Below are positions 8,534-17,938 of a stretch of 64,000 nucleotides of DNA, piece after piece. The stretch spans positions 3,596,001 to 3,660,000 of the forward strand of contig NZ_CP116871.1 in NCBI RefSeq assembly GCF_031885415.1, given 5' to 3'. Positions within the stretch are counted from its first letter, which is position 1. Each line of letters starts with the position of its first letter. Source of the stretch: Microbacterium forte (lineage in GTDB: Bacteria > Actinomycetota > Actinomycetes > Actinomycetales > Microbacteriaceae). The position numbers and the translations under genes were made by a program. The notes beneath the pieces were generated by a model. The model saw only the letters and a program-made list of their open reading frames with translations, had not been told where the DNA came from and did not search any database.

Positions 8534-9547
8534 ATGTCGACTGCCTCCGAGCGTGCCCGGATGCCGAGCATCCGCGACGTCGCTCGACTCGCGGGGGTGT
8601 CGCACCAGACGGTCTCGAGGGTGCTGAACGATCACGCGAGCATCCGCCCCGAGACCAAGGCCAAGGTGCTCGACGCCATCGCGGTGCTCGACTATCGTCC
8701 CAATCTCGCAGCGCGGGCACTGGTGACCAGCAAGTCCAACATGCTGGGCATCCTCGCGGCGACCGTGGGGGAGTTCGGACCCACGTCCTCGATCGTCGGC
8801 ATCGAGGATGCCGCGCGCGAGGAGGGGTACTCGGTCTCGACGCTCAACCTCTCGGCCACGACGCCGGAGGCGATCGGCAACGCCCTGCGCCAGTTGGCGC
8901 GCGAGCAGGTCGACGGCATCGTGGTGCTCGCCCCGCAGGTGCGGGCGTTCCACGTGCTCAAGGGCATGGCGGTCGAGATGCCGTTCGTATCGCTGCAGAC
9001 CGCCTCGGGCTCCGACGGGGTGACGCTGTCGGCAGACCAGGTCGCCGGTGCCCGCGCCGCCACCGAGCATCTGATCGGGCTCGGACACAGCGACATCATC
9101 CACATCGCAGGGCCCCAGGACTGGATCGAGGCAGAGTCGCGCATGCGCGGGTACCTGGACGCGCTGCGCGAAGCCGATCTTCCGACCTTCCCGCCCATCC
9201 GCGGCGACTGGACGGCCGACTTCGGCTACTTCGCGGGCAAGGAACTGTCGCGCCGCCGCGATTTCACGGCCGTGTTCGTCGCGAACGACCAGATGGCCAT
9301 CGGTCTGATGCACGGCTTCCGGGATGCCGGCGTCCGCGTGCCCGAGGATGTGAGCGTCGTCGGCTTCGACGACATCCCCGTCGCCGCGCATGTCGCGCCG
9401 ACTCTGAGCACCGTGCATCAGGACTTCCCCGAGCTCGGGCGTCGGGCGGTGCGGATCCTGCTCGCGCAGATCCGGGGTGAGCAGGTGCCCGAGTTCGGGC
9501 CGCTCCAGACCACCCTGCGCACGAGGGAATCGTCCGCACCTCGATAG
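8534..9547 (+). CDS. LacI-family transcriptional regulator of the sugar ABC operon
   Basis: A 337-residue repressor. Residues about 12-60 form the LacI helix-turn-helix and hinge (SIRDVARLAGVSHQTVSRVL, then RPNLAARAL); the rest is a periplasmic-binding-protein-like sensor domain ending with FGPLQTTLRTRESS. It should bind palindromic DNA and release it on binding a sugar. The next operon encodes a ChvE-type monosaccharide transporter on the same strand, and both promoters carry the same palindrome, so I infer that it represses itself and the transporter. The inducer is probably a transported aldose. Confidence 0.94.
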   Translation: MSTASERARMPSIRDVARLAGVSHQTVSRVLNDHASIRPETKAKVLDAIAVLDYRPNLAARALVTSKSNMLGILAATVGEFGPTSSIVGIEDAAREEGYSVSTLNLSATTPEAIGNALRQLAREQVDGIVVLAPQVRAFHVLKGMAVEMPFVSLQTASGSDGVTLSADQVAGARAATEHLIGLGHSDIIHIAGPQDWIEAESRMRGYLDALREADLPTFPPIRGDWTADFGYFAGKELSRRRDFTAVFVANDQMAIGLMHGFRDAGVRVPEDVSVVGFDDIPVAAHVAPTLSTVHQDFPELGRRAVRILLAQIRGEQVPEFGPLQTTLRTRESSAPR

Positions 9548-9569
9548 AGCCACAATTTGGCTCGTGGTC

Positions 9570-9598
9570 TTGACAGCGTCTCGGCGAGCGTAGACTAT
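9570..9598 (+). promoter_or_regulatory. Promoter of the sugar ABC operon
   Basis: A consensus -35 TTGACA at 9570-9575 is followed by TAGACT (9591-9596, spacer 15) or GACTAT (9593-9598, spacer 17). The operator begins 8 to 10 nt further on, over the expected transcription start. Confidence 0.65.
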
Positions 9599-9606
9599 GT
9601 AATCCA

Positions 9607-9622
9607 ATGTGAACGGTCACAT
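9607..9622 (+). promoter_or_regulatory. LacI-type operator in front of the sugar ABC operon
   Basis: ATGTGA-ACGG-TCACAT has perfect 6-bp arms. It sits at about +1 to +16 of the TTGACA promoter, where a bound repressor would block initiation or clearance. Confidence 0.7.
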
Positions 9623-9654
9623 CGAGGGTGACCGCCCGTCGCGAGGAAGATCTT

Positions 9655-11223
9655 GTGAGCACCACAGCAACGTTGCCGGTCGTGTCAGGCCCCATCCTGG
9701 AGATGCGCAGCATCACCAAGGAGTTCCCGGGTGTCAAGGCGCTGTCCGACGTGTCCATCACCGTCCGCGCAGGCGAGATCCATGCGATCTGCGGGGAGAA
9801 CGGCGCCGGGAAGTCGACCTTGATGAAGGTCCTCTCCGGCGTGTACCCCTACGGCACGTACGAGGGGGACATCCTGCTCTACGGCGAGGAGCAGCGCTAC
9901 CGCGACATCGCGGCGAGCGAGCAGGCCGGAATCGCGATCATCCACCAGGAGCTCGCGCTGATCCCCGAGCTCTCGATCACCGAGAACATCTTCCTCGGCA
10001 ACGAGATCCGCAGCTTCGGCAAGATCGACTGGCGCGCACAGCGCCAGCGCACGGTCGAGCTGCTGGCTCGCGTCGGCCTGCGTGAAGACCCCGACGTGGC
10101 CATCAAGACGCTCGGTGTCGGCAAGCAGCAGCTGATCGAGATCGCCAAGGCCCTCAACAAGGACGTCAAGCTCCTCATCCTCGATGAGCCCACCGCGGCG
10201 CTGAACGAGAACGACTCGCAGCACCTGCTCGATCTGATCCTCGGCCTCAAGGCCAAGGGCATCGCGTCGATCATGATCAGCCACAAGCTCAACGAGATCG
10301 AGCAGATCGCCGACGAGATCACGATCATCCGCGACGGTCGCACGGTCGAGACGCTCGACATCTCGCGCGGTGAGATCAACGAGGACAGGATCATCCGCGG
10401 GATGGTCGGACGCTCGCTCGAGAGCCGATACCCAGACCGCACCCCCGAGATCGGGGAGGTGTTCTTCGAGGTCAAGGACTGGTGGGTGCAGCACCCGACC
10501 GTCTCCGAGCGCATGGTCGTCAAGGGATCGAACCTCAACGTCCGCCGCGGCGAGGTCGTCGGCATCGCCGGGCTGATGGGCGCGGGCCGCACCGAGTTCA
10601 TGATGAGCATCTTCGGCCGCTCCTACGGCAACTTCCAGGGCGGACAGATCATCAAGGACGGCCGGGAGATCTCGATCCCCGACGTCTCGTCCGCCATCAA
10701 GCACGGACTGGCGTACGTGAGCGAGGACCGCAAGGTGCTCGGCCTCAACCTGCTCGACACCATCAAGCGGTCGGTCGTGGCGGCCAAGCTGTCGAAGATC
10801 TCGAAGCGCGGCGTCGTCGACGAGCGCGAGGAGTACTCGGTCGCCGAGCGCTACCGCAAGGCGCTGCGCATCAAGACGCCGAGCGTCGAAGAGGGCGTCG
10901 GCAAGCTCTCGGGAGGAAACCAGCAGAAGGTCGTGCTGGCGCGGTGGATGTTCACCGACCCCGACCTGCTGATCCTCGACGAGCCCACCCGCGGCATCGA
11001 CGTGGGTGCGAAGTACGAGATCTACGCGATCATCAACGAGCTCGCCTCGCAGGGCAAGGGAGTCATCGTCATCTCCAGCGAGCTGCCCGAACTGCTCGGC
11101 ATCTCCGACCGCATCTACACAGTCTTCGAAGGTCGGGTCACCGACTGCATCCCGGCCGACCAGGCGACACCCGAGGCCCTCATGCGCAGCATGACCTCCG
11201 CGACTCAGAAAGCATCAGCATGA
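9655..11223 (+). CDS. mmsA: Multiple-monosaccharide ABC transporter, ATP-binding protein
   Basis: A 522-residue fused double ATPase of the RbsA/XylG/GguA type that powers sugar import. The first nucleotide-binding domain has [24 protein letters not shown] and [12 protein letters not shown]; the second has the usual degenerate P-loop (GLMGAGRTE), then [14 protein letters not shown] and [17 protein letters not shown] chose GTG 9655 because GAGGAAG lies 7-13 nt before it; an in-frame GTG at 9628 would start too close to the operator. The stop overlaps the permease start (ATGA). Confidence 0.94.
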   Translation: MSTTATLPVVSGPILEMRSITKEFPGVKALSDVSITVRAGEIHAICGENGAGKSTLMKVLSGVYPYGTYEGDILLYGEEQRYRDIAASEQAGIAIIHQELALIPELSITENIFLGNEIRSFGKIDWRAQRQRTVELLARVGLREDPDVAIKTLGVGKQQLIEIAKALNKDVKLLILDEPTAALNENDSQHLLDLILGLKAKGIASIMISHKLNEIEQIADEITIIRDGRTVETLDISRGEINEDRIIRGMVGRSLESRYPDRTPEIGEVFFEVKDWWVQHPTVSERMVVKGSNLNVRRGEVVGIAGLMGAGRTEFMMSIFGRSYGNFQGGQIIKDGREISIPDVSSAIKHGLAYVSEDRKVLGLNLLDTIKRSVVAAKLSKISKRGVVDEREEYSVAERYRKALRIKTPSVEEGVGKLSGGNQQKVVLARWMFTDPDLLILDEPTRGIDVGAKYEIYAIINELASQGKGVIVISSELPELLGISDRIYTVFEGRVTDCIPADQATPEALMRSMTSATQKASA

Positions 11224-12575
11224 CCACCGACCTCACGACAACGAAGCGCGGCTTCCACTTCGGCGACATCCGCAAGATGTTCGGAAGCAACGGCACCTCG
11301 TCGCTGCGCCAGTTCGGCATCCTGGGCAGCCTCATCGTCATCATCGCCCTCTTCGAGATCCTGACGCTGCTCCGCAACGGGCCGAACGGCGCGACGCTGA
11401 CCTCGGGCAACCTGATCAACGTCATCAACCAGTACTCGTTCATCCTGATCCTCGCGATCGGCATGGTGATGGTCATCATCATGGGGCACATCGACCTGTC
11501 GGTCGGCTCGGTGGCGGCATTCACCGGCATCATCGTCGCGAAGTCGATGGCTGACTGGAACCTCCCTTGGCCGGCGGCGATCCTCCTGGGCCTCGGTGTG
11601 GGTGCCCTCGTGGGTGCCTGGCAGGGATTCTGGGTGGCATATGTCGGGGTGCCCGCGTTCATCGTGACGCTCGCCGGCATGCTCTTCTTCCGCGGCGCGC
11701 AGCAGTGGATCGGTGACGCTCAGACGATTCCGGTGCCCAAGGGCTTCCAGGTGATCGGCACCGGCTATCTGCCCGAGGTCGGGCTTCCGCTCGACTTCAA
11801 CGTGCCGACGATGCTCCTCGCCCTGGTCGCCGTGGCGTGGCTGGTCTTCTGGGAGATCCGCACCCGTCGCCAGCAGCACAAGATGGGCTCCGACAGTGCG
11901 CCTCTGTGGGTCAGCGTGGTCAAGGTCGTGCTGCTCTCGGTCGTCGTCCTCGCCGCGGCGTGGATGTTCGCGACCGGTCGCCCCGGCACGAGCTTCCCGG
12001 TTCCGGGTCTGATCCTGCTCGCCCTGGTCATCATCTACTCGTTCATCACTCGCAACACCGTGTTCGGCCGTCACATCTACGCCGTGGGTGGCAACCGTCA
12101 GGCCGCACGCCTCTCGGGTGTGAAGGACCGCTGGGTCGACTTCTTCGTCATGATGAACATGTCGATGATGGCCGCCCTCGCCGGCATGATCTTCGTCGCC
12201 CGTTCGCAGGCGTCCGGACCGAACGACGGCACCGGCTGGGAGCTCGACGCCATCGCATCCGTGTTCATCGGTGGCGCCGCCGTCGCCGGTGGCATCGGCA
12301 CCGTGATCGGATCGATCATCGGTGGTCTTGTCATGGCGTTCCTCAACAACGGTCTCGCTCTGCTCGGCCAGGGTGCCGACGTCGTCTCGATGATCAAGGG
12401 CCTCGTGCTCCTGCTCGCGGTCGGCATCGACGTCTGGAACAAGCAGCAGGGCCGCCCGTCTCTCATCGGTTTCATGATGCGTCGCTCGAGCCGCCAGCAG
12501 GACCCGGCCACCGAGACGTTCGAACCCAACAGGACTTACCAAGCCCCTCCCGTCGACAAGACAAGGGCCGAGTAA
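11220..12575 (+). CDS. mmsB: Multiple-monosaccharide ABC transporter, permease
   Basis: A 451-residue membrane protein of the RbsC/XylH/GguB family with about 10-12 hydrophobic segments and the family motif [15 protein letters not shown] near residue 90, plus the cytoplasmic EAA-like loop around [13 protein letters not shown]. It is longer than RbsC (about 320) because a charged loop ([11 protein letters not shown]) and an extra membrane pair lie in the middle, as in XylH/GguB types. The ATG overlaps the ATPase stop by 4 bp. A short charged tail follows the last segment. Confidence 0.93.
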   Translation: MTTDLTTTKRGFHFGDIRKMFGSNGTSSLRQFGILGSLIVIIALFEILTLLRNGPNGATLTSGNLINVINQYSFILILAIGMVMVIIMGHIDLSVGSVAAFTGIIVAKSMADWNLPWPAAILLGLGVGALVGAWQGFWVAYVGVPAFIVTLAGMLFFRGAQQWIGDAQTIPVPKGFQVIGTGYLPEVGLPLDFNVPTMLLALVAVAWLVFWEIRTRRQQHKMGSDSAPLWVSVVKVVLLSVVVLAAAWMFATGRPGTSFPVPGLILLALVIIYSFITRNTVFGRHIYAVGGNRQAARLSGVKDRWVDFFVMMNMSMMAALAGMIFVARSQASGPNDGTGWELDAIASVFIGGAAVAGGIGTVIGSIIGGLVMAFLNNGLALLGQGADVVSMIKGLVLLLAVGIDVWNKQQGRPSLIGFMMRRSSRQQDPATETFEPNRTYQAPPVDKTRAE

Positions 12576-12635
12576 GCGGAATCTCCGCGCAGTGCTCGCA
12601 CGCAGAATCCGTCACATCACACAGAAAGAGATCAC

Positions 12636-13757
12636 ATGAAGAAGATCATCGTCACAGCGACAGCGCTCGTCGCGACGGCTGCCTTCGCACTCACGGGCTG
12701 CTCCGGTGAGCGCGGCGGCGGAACCGACACGGGATCCGGCGAAGAGGCCGAAGCAGGCTTCGAAGCAGGCTCCCCGATCGGTGTCGCGCTTCCCGACAAG
12801 ACCAGTGAGAACTGGGTCCTCGCGGGTCAGCTCTTCACGGACGGCCTCGAAGAGGCCGGCTTCAAGGCCGACGTGCAGTACGCTCCGGCGAGCAACACGG
12901 TCGCCGAGCAGCAGAACCAGATCCAGGCCATGGTCACCAACGGTGCCAAGGTCATCATCATCGGCGCGAAGGATGGCAAGCAGCTCGCCACCCAGGTGCA
13001 GGCCGCCAAGGATGCCGGCGCGTACGTGATCGCGTACGACCGTCTGATCGAGAACACCGAGGCCGTCGACTACTACGTCGCGTTCGACAACTTCAAGGTC
13101 GGCCAGTTGCAGGGCCAGGCTCTGCTCGACGGACTCGCCGAGCGTGCGGGCCACGAGGCTCCGTACAACATCGAGCTCTTCTCGGGCTCGCCGGATGACG
13201 CCAACTCGAAGGTCTTCTTCGACGGCGCCATGGACGTGCTCCAGCCGGAGATCGACAACGGCAACCTCGTCGTCGTGTCCGGTCAGACCGAGATCGCGCA
13301 GACCGCGACCGAGGGCTGGCTTCCGGAGAACGCGCAGAACCGCATGGACACGCTGCTGACCTCGTCGTACAGCGGTGACACGGTGGTCGACGGTGTGCTG
13401 TCGCCGAACGACACCCTTGCTCGCGCCATCATCACGTCGGTGCAGCAGGCCGGCAAGCCGGTTCCGGTCGTCACGGGTCAGGACTCCGAGGTCGAGTCGG
13501 TGAAGTCGATCATGGAGGGCATCCAGTACTCCACGATCAACAAGGACACCGCGCTGCTCGTCGAGCAGTCGATCAAGATGGTCGGCCAGCTGCAGGCGGG
13601 CGAGACCGTCGATGTCAACGACGAAGAGTCGTACGACAACGGCGCGAAGATCGTTCCGGCATACCTGCTCGATCCGATCATCGTCACGAAGGAGAACGCC
13701 GCTGAGGCGTACGCCAACGTGCCGAGCCTCCTCGAGATCGTAAAGTCGTACCAGTAA
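12636..13757 (+). CDS. chvE: ChvE-type sugar-binding lipoprotein
   Basis: A 373-residue substrate-binding protein that captures monosaccharides outside the membrane for the MmsAB importer. A signal peptide ends at the lipobox ALTGC with Cys22 as lipid anchor, then comes a Gly/Glu-rich linker. The mature part has ChvE hallmarks: GSPDDANSKVFFDGAMDVLQ, then a GQTEI segment, VLSPNDTLARAI, VVTGQDSEVESVKSI and the YDNGAKIVPAYLLDPI end. ChvE homologues bind glucose, galactose, xylose, arabinose or uronates. AGAAAGAGAT precedes the ATG. It is last in the operon and is followed by a strong hairpin. Confidence 0.93.
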   Translation: MKKIIVTATALVATAAFALTGCSGERGGGTDTGSGEEAEAGFEAGSPIGVALPDKTSENWVLAGQLFTDGLEEAGFKADVQYAPASNTVAEQQNQIQAMVTNGAKVIIIGAKDGKQLATQVQAAKDAGAYVIAYDRLIENTEAVDYYVAFDNFKVGQLQGQALLDGLAERAGHEAPYNIELFSGSPDDANSKVFFDGAMDVLQPEIDNGNLVVVSGQTEIAQTATEGWLPENAQNRMDTLLTSSYSGDTVVDGVLSPNDTLARAIITSVQQAGKPVPVVTGQDSEVESVKSIMEGIQYSTINKDTALLVEQSIKMVGQLQAGETVDVNDEESYDNGAKIVPAYLLDPIIVTKENAAEAYANVPSLLEIVKSYQ

Positions 13758-13780
13758 GCGATTCCGCTCGAACAACGACG

Positions 13781-13810
13781 AGCCGTCCGGACCTTCGGGT
13801 CCGGGCGGCT
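13781..13810 (+). terminator. Terminator of the sugar ABC operon
   Basis: A 13-bp stem (one G-U pair) closed by a TTCG tetraloop: AGCCGTCCGGACC / GGTCCGGGCGGCT, 24 bp after the chvE stop. Confidence 0.8.
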
Positions 13811-13866
13811 CTTCGCCATGTCGGGTCGACTTTTCACACCTCGCGCGGGCGAGCCGCTGGCGGGAA

Positions 13867-13893
13867 GCGGACGTCCTGTCGGAGGACGTCCGC
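13867..13893 (-). terminator. Hairpin after the spermidine-synthase-like gene
   Basis: Perfect 10-bp stem GCGGACGTCC / GGACGTCCGC with a 7-nt loop, 11 bp past the stop of the minus-strand gene. It would terminate that gene and lies opposite the chvE terminator. Confidence 0.6.
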
Positions 13894-13903
13894 ACACGGT
13901 GCG

Positions 13904-14830
13904 CTAGCCCCAGAGGGGGTCGTCGGGATCGGGAGAGTCTGTGCCGTCGGCATCTGTCATGATGCGCGCTTCATCGATCCACGACGTCAGAGCGCCATCG
14001 CGGAGGAGATGAGGTCGCGGTGTGTCGAGCAAAACGGAGGCGGTCACCTTGTCGAGCGGCTCATCGCTCGCGAAGATGACGACGTTGCCGAGTGGCCCTT
14101 CCGCATCTTCCGGCTCTGTGTCGAGCACGACAGCGACGTGATCGAACACGGTGCTCAGGGTCGCGGCCTGTCGTCGTGAGTATTCGAACGGATGCCCGTC
14201 GAGCAGGTTCACGGCGACCACGCCCGCTGCTGCGGAGCGCGCGGCGACCCGGCGGTAGAACTCCTGGCTGGCCACACGATGCCGGATGACGGCCGCATCC
14301 CAGAGATCGACGACGGTGAAGCACGCCTCCACCCAATCGGTGTCGATTGCGGTGCGATAACTCGCTGTGTCGTCAAGTCCGGGGGACGGAGATGACTGCA
14401 CCGGCGATGTCTTCTCATTCGGAAAAGCGGCGTCCGCGACCGTCCGAGCGTCACCGAGGATGACTCGTATGTCAGACCCGGGAGGCAAGGGCAGCGCGTC
14501 GATGACGGCGGCGTAGAGCGCGGGTTCGAACTCCACCACCAGCTGAGGTGATCCGGCGCGCGTCGCCTGGACGTAGCGTGCCAGCGTGAGTGCTCCGGCC
14601 CCCAGATGCACGGTGAACAGCGGCGCATCCGGCTCGGCGGCGGCATCCATTGCGCGGGCGATGTGTTGGGTGTAGCTGTACTCGAGGGAGGTGGGTTCGG
14701 TGATCGAGACGACGGACTGCGCAATTCCATCCACGCTGAGCTCGAAGCGACCGGGTCGCCTTCTCGACTGCACCAGCTTTGCCTTGCGGTCGGCTAGTGA
14801 GAGCGAGAACACCCGGCGACTCCATGGCAC
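13904..14830 (-). CDS. Spermidine-synthase-like SAM-dependent protein
   Basis: A 308-residue protein resembling the Rossmann fold of spermidine synthases and related methyltransferases. The glycine-rich loop reads VHLGAGALTLARYV and is followed by VVEFEPALY, the acidic residue that would bind the ribose of the nucleoside cofactor. FTVVDLWDAA occupies the position of the catalytic DLxD region, so classical aminopropyl transfer is doubtful, and a methyltransferase-like role is as likely. A polar insert (about residues 140-165) lies before that motif. The GTG at 14830 is supported by a TAAACT box 6 nt upstream. No polyamine genes are nearby. Confidence 0.75.
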   Translation of the reverse strand: MPWSRRVFSLSLADRKAKLVQSRRRPGRFELSVDGIAQSVVSITEPTSLEYSYTQHIARAMDAAAEPDAPLFTVHLGAGALTLARYVQATRAGSPQLVVEFEPALYAAVIDALPLPPGSDIRVILGDARTVADAAFPNEKTSPVQSSPSPGLDDTASYRTAIDTDWVEACFTVVDLWDAAVIRHRVASQEFYRRVAARSAAAGVVAVNLLDGHPFEYSRRQAATLSTVFDHVAVVLDTEPEDAEGPLGNVVIFASDEPLDKVTASVLLDTPRPHLLRDGALTSWIDEARIMTDADGTDSPDPDDPLWG

Positions 14831-14836
14831 CTGTCT

Positions 14837-14842
14837 AGTTTA
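14837..14842 (-). promoter_or_regulatory. -10 box TAAACT for the spermidine-synthase-like gene
   Basis: On the minus strand TAAACT ends 6 nt before GTG 14830. The 200-bp gap upstream of it (to 15033) shows no convincing gene. Confidence 0.5.
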
Positions 14843-15033
14843 GGCGGAGGGGATCGGTCGGCGGCTGCCTCTCGAGGAGCAGAGCGCCGTAGGCGAATTC
14901 GCTCTCGGAAGGCCGAACCTCCTCGAGATCGTCGAGTCGCACGAGAGAGCGATCAGTCATCTGGCAGAACAGGGCCGCTCGGACCTTCGGTGCTAGGGGT
15001 CTTTCTTATTGGCGTGCTGCTGTGGTGCGTCCT

Positions 15034-15858
15034 TCAGCAGCCGACGCCGGCCGGGTTCTCGTCGCAGGTGTGGGCGACGAGCGCGGTGCGGGCTTCGAGG
15101 ATGCGGATCTCCTGCGTGGCGCCACTGGTGGTGAGCTGCCCGGGAACGTCGATCCATCCGCCGCCGAGGTCCACCTGCGCGGTGTATCGGATGTCCACCC
15201 GGGCCGGGTACGCGCCGGGTTCGCGGTAGACGTGGCTGGTCGGGGTCGGTGTGAACTGCGCTTGGGCGAGCGCCTCCCACGTCTGCCCCGGCGTTGTCAG
15301 TGTCGCCGAGCTTCCGTCGCCGTAGGTGTAGTCGTATGCAGCCGGGACGAATCGCACGCGCAGTGGCAGGCCGAACAGCTCGCCGCCTTGGATCTGCGGT
15401 GTCGCAGCACCGGTGAAGTTGGTCGGCATCCCAGCGATCCCGACGTTTCCGGGTTCGGCGGTGGCGAGGACGGATGCCGGAGCGAACCGCGCGAGGTCGG
15501 AGATGGTGATCGCCGGAGTGCCCTGTGCGGACGGGGTCGTCGCCGGGGCAGCGGGCCGGTTCGGGCGGGGTGCGCATCGCGTGGTGCCCGAGTCGTCCAT
15601 GCACGCCGCGAGGTCGATCGCCTCATCGCTCGGCCCCGACGGCGTGCCGGGGCCGGATGGGCCGCCGTCGGTTCGGCGCGTGTCTGTGCTCGGGGCGGTT
15701 CCCTGCTGCTGTTGCGTGGCGGTGATGCTAAGCGACGAGCCGTCGACTAGTCCACACATACCAGCCGCGGCCCACTGGCCGTTGCAGTCGGAGGTTGTGG
15801 CTGGCTGACTGAGCGGAAGAAGAACAAGTCCCAAGCTGAGCAGGGTGACAACTAGCAT
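15034..15858 (-). CDS. Secreted protein of unknown function, possible PKD-like domain
   Basis: A 274-residue protein with an N-terminal signal peptide (LVVTLLSLGLVLLPLSQPA, then TTSDC). Residues about 45-105 are a Gly/Pro/Ser/Thr-rich low-complexity linker. The C-terminal part, with a YTYGDGSSATLTTPG stretch and a later SHVYREPGAYPARVDIRY, resembles the polycystic-kidney-disease/Ig-like beta-sandwich pattern, in which a GDG-type turn and a HxYxxxGxY strand recur. Four or more cysteines could form extracytoplasmic disulfides. The ATG at 15858 sits inside the last codons of the lipoprotein gene, so both are translated from one mRNA. Function unknown. Confidence 0.68.
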   Translation of the reverse strand: MLVVTLLSLGLVLLPLSQPATTSDCNGQWAAAGMCGLVDGSSLSITATQQQQGTAPSTDTRRTDGGPSGPGTPSGPSDEAIDLAACMDDSGTTRCAPRPNRPAAPATTPSAQGTPAITISDLARFAPASVLATAEPGNVGIAGMPTNFTGAATPQIQGGELFGLPLRVRFVPAAYDYTYGDGSSATLTTPGQTWEALAQAQFTPTPTSHVYREPGAYPARVDIRYTAQVDLGGGWIDVPGQLTTSGATQEIRILEARTALVAHTCDENPAGVGC

Positions 15859-16424
15859 GCGTCGCTTTCGATCAGATTCGAGCTTGAGATCAGCAACGCT
15901 CCATCTGAGCCTACAAAGGCAACGTTCAGAGGCAATCGTGTCGGACGACCTTGCGGGGTGACATCCCCGCCGTTCGCATCGACCACCTGAGTGTGGCTGA
16001 CGTCCAGACACACATTGGCCGTGACCTCGACCTCGCCAGAGTTCAGTGCTGCTGCAGTACCGTCGAAACCCGCGACGGTACCCTCGCCGATAACTTCGAG
16101 GCCCTGTGCTTGAAGGTATCGCGTCGCTTCGAGGTCGCTTTCGAGAGCCGGGCCAGTTAGGTAGATTCGTGGATTCGGTGGTGTGTCCGTCGCGATTCTT
16201 GACTGGTTCAGCGCATCGTTGTACGCCCGGTACACCTCTTCCGCCGCCGCGAACGCCTCTTCCTCGCTGGAGAAGGCGGGCGTCGGCGTGGGAACCGGCG
16301 CCGGCCCCGGTGCGCACCCGAGCAGCTGCCCCAGAGCGGTCGCGATCATCGCGACAGTCACACTTCTTGCGCGGGTCGTCAGCGGTCGAGGAGGGGGCAA
16401 GGGTCGCGAGCGAGGAGAGGGCAC
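15852..16424 (-). CDS. Putative lipoprotein of unknown function
   Basis: About 190 residues. A basic N-terminus and a short hydrophobic stretch (VTVAMIATALGQLLGC) end at a lipobox, with Cys37 as predicted lipid anchor, followed by a Pro/Thr linker and a globular domain of about 150 residues. EEVYRAYNDALNQ and the later VEVTANVCLDVS look like the helix and strands of an NTF2-like alpha+beta fold, but this is only a guess. GTG 16424 is chosen because TACGGT lies 6 nt upstream; an in-frame TTG at 16448 would add eight residues. The stop overlaps the start of the next secreted protein. Confidence 0.65.
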   Translation of the reverse strand: MPSPRSRPLPPPRPLTTRARSVTVAMIATALGQLLGCAPGPAPVPTPTPAFSSEEEAFAAAEEVYRAYNDALNQSRIATDTPPNPRIYLTGPALESDLEATRYLQAQGLEVIGEGTVAGFDGTAAALNSGEVEVTANVCLDVSHTQVVDANGGDVTPQGRPTRLPLNVAFVGSDGALLISSSNLIESDAC

Positions 16425-16430
16425 TGCGCC

Positions 16431-16436
16431 ACCGTA
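16431..16436 (-). promoter_or_regulatory. -10 box TACGGT for the lipoprotein gene
   Basis: On the minus strand TACGGT ends 6 nt before GTG 16424, supporting that start. Confidence 0.42.
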
Positions 16437-16497
16437 GCCAAAGGGCAATAGGTGCTGTCGCAGTTATCCACAGCGCGAGGCGGCGACCGGGTCTTCC

Positions 16498-17835
16498 TCA
16501 GAACGGCGCGGGCACAGCATCCTCCGTCACGGTGAACGTCACCGTGTTCGGTGCAGGAGGAGTGTCGACATATGTTCGGCCGGTGGGACTCGTCCACTCC
16601 ACGACTCCGCCTGGCTTCTGCTCGACGTGCCAGGGGGAGTGGTGTTTCAGAACATGATGTCGGCGACAGAAGGACGCGAGGTTCGTCTCGCAGGTCGCGC
16701 CACCCGTCGAGGCGGCATGATTGTGGTCGAGATCGCACTTGCGAGCCACAATTCCGCAGGTGGGGAAGCGGCATCGCTGGTCACGCGCACGCAGATGCCT
16801 GCGCAGGTGACGGCTCGGTCGATACCGGTCGACCGCGAGGACTCGACCGCTGATCGGATGCGTCAGCACCCGGTCCCACCCCTTCGTCTGGCCCGCCATC
16901 TTGCGCGCCGTGTCGACATCGATCGGGGTCCGCCCATCGAGTTCGGCCGGCGGTGCCGCATCGGCATCAGGCTCGGCGTGCGCGTCATCATCCATCAGCG
17001 TCGTCACCGGAACGGTGATCTCGATCCGCGCACTGATGGCACCGAGCAGCCCGTCTTCGCTGTCGTGACCGGTCGGCTGTCCGCTGAGCACGAGATCGGC
17101 GAGCAGATCGGCACGGATCTCATCGACCGTCCGATCATCCGGCTCGAACTCGCTGCCGTCGCGAGCTGCCTGTCGCTTCGCGCGAAGGTTCTCGTCGCGC
17201 AGTGTGTGCGCCATCTGCGAGAGACGGTCGAACATGCCGTGCACGAGCGCGGCGGGCGCGTGCGCGTGCAGAGCCGCCATTCCGTCGTCGCCGTCCGTCA
17301 CCCAGACGCGCCGCTGCGACCTCGCTCGACGGTGTCTCTCCGACACGGTCGTCGAAGCGAACCGCTCGGCTACTCGCCGGGCCAACGCACGCAGACGGTT
17401 GGGCGACTCCGCCTCGGCGATCGGGAGGATGACCGCGGAGTACTTCTCACGATCGCTGGGCGACTCGATGCCCGACCCCGCGTCGACGATCACCCGAGAA
17501 TGAGCCGGGCTGATCCGCCCAGCCCCCTGCGCCGCCCAGACCGCCGGAAACTGGTCGACCAGCAGCTCTGCGGCCGCCATCCGCCGCTCGATCGTGCGAT
17601 CGCTGACGCGCTGCACTGCACCGATCTCGGCAGCCACGGTGCGAAGAGAGTGGTCGCCTCTGTCGGGGTGATCGCCCTGCTTGGCGATGTCCACCGCCAG
17701 TCGTCCAGCGATGGCCAGCAGCCCGTCGCGTGCGGCGCTCATGCTGCTCAGCGTCGCCTCCGCGACCTGCAGCGCGTCGACGAGATCGGCGAGTGTCGCC
17801 ATCTGTGCGTCCGTCGCGTCGAGCAGTGCTGTCAT
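16498..17835 (-). CDS. HNH endonuclease with DUF222 domain
   Basis: A 445-residue protein. The N-terminal 300 residues are the helical DUF222/13E12-repeat type region common in actinobacteria; the C-terminal 90 residues form an HNH nuclease fold with a zinc-type CRFPTCG pair, the catalytic LDHNHAAS, the N of TNLASFC and the RRHHVLKHH helix. Such genes occur in many copies per genome in this group and are thought to be mobile or selfish, but their biological role is not established. No intein or intron is visible beside it. The minus-strand start ATG is at 17835, divergent from an alpha/beta hydrolase across an AT-richer 100-bp gap. Confidence 0.92.
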   Translation of the reverse strand: MTALLDATDAQMATLADLVDALQVAEATLSSMSAARDGLLAIAGRLAVDIAKQGDHPDRGDHSLRTVAAEIGAVQRVSDRTIERRMAAAELLVDQFPAVWAAQGAGRISPAHSRVIVDAGSGIESPSDREKYSAVILPIAEAESPNRLRALARRVAERFASTTVSERHRRARSQRRVWVTDGDDGMAALHAHAPAALVHGMFDRLSQMAHTLRDENLRAKRQAARDGSEFEPDDRTVDEIRADLLADLVLSGQPTGHDSEDGLLGAISARIEITVPVTTLMDDDAHAEPDADAAPPAELDGRTPIDVDTARKMAGQTKGWDRVLTHPISGRVLAVDRYRPSRHLRRHLRARDQRCRFPTCGIVARKCDLDHNHAASTGGATCETNLASFCRRHHVLKHHSPWHVEQKPGGVVEWTSPTGRTYVDTPPAPNTVTFTVTEDAVPAPF

Positions 17836-17938
17836 GTCACAAGTAGATCAGAGACCACCGACATTCGAAGATAAATACGAAACATTCCGATCTGGATATG
17901 ATCACGGAAGAGTAACGGAAGCGTGCAACACTGACGGG

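Noticed and set aside
14835..14960. 41-codon minus-strand frame (MTDRSLVRLDDLEEV...) just upstream of the spermidine-synthase-like gene
   Set aside because: It has no clear ribosome-binding site, and its last codons coincide with the TAAACT -10 box of the next gene. I see no family similarity, so I treat it as unproven.
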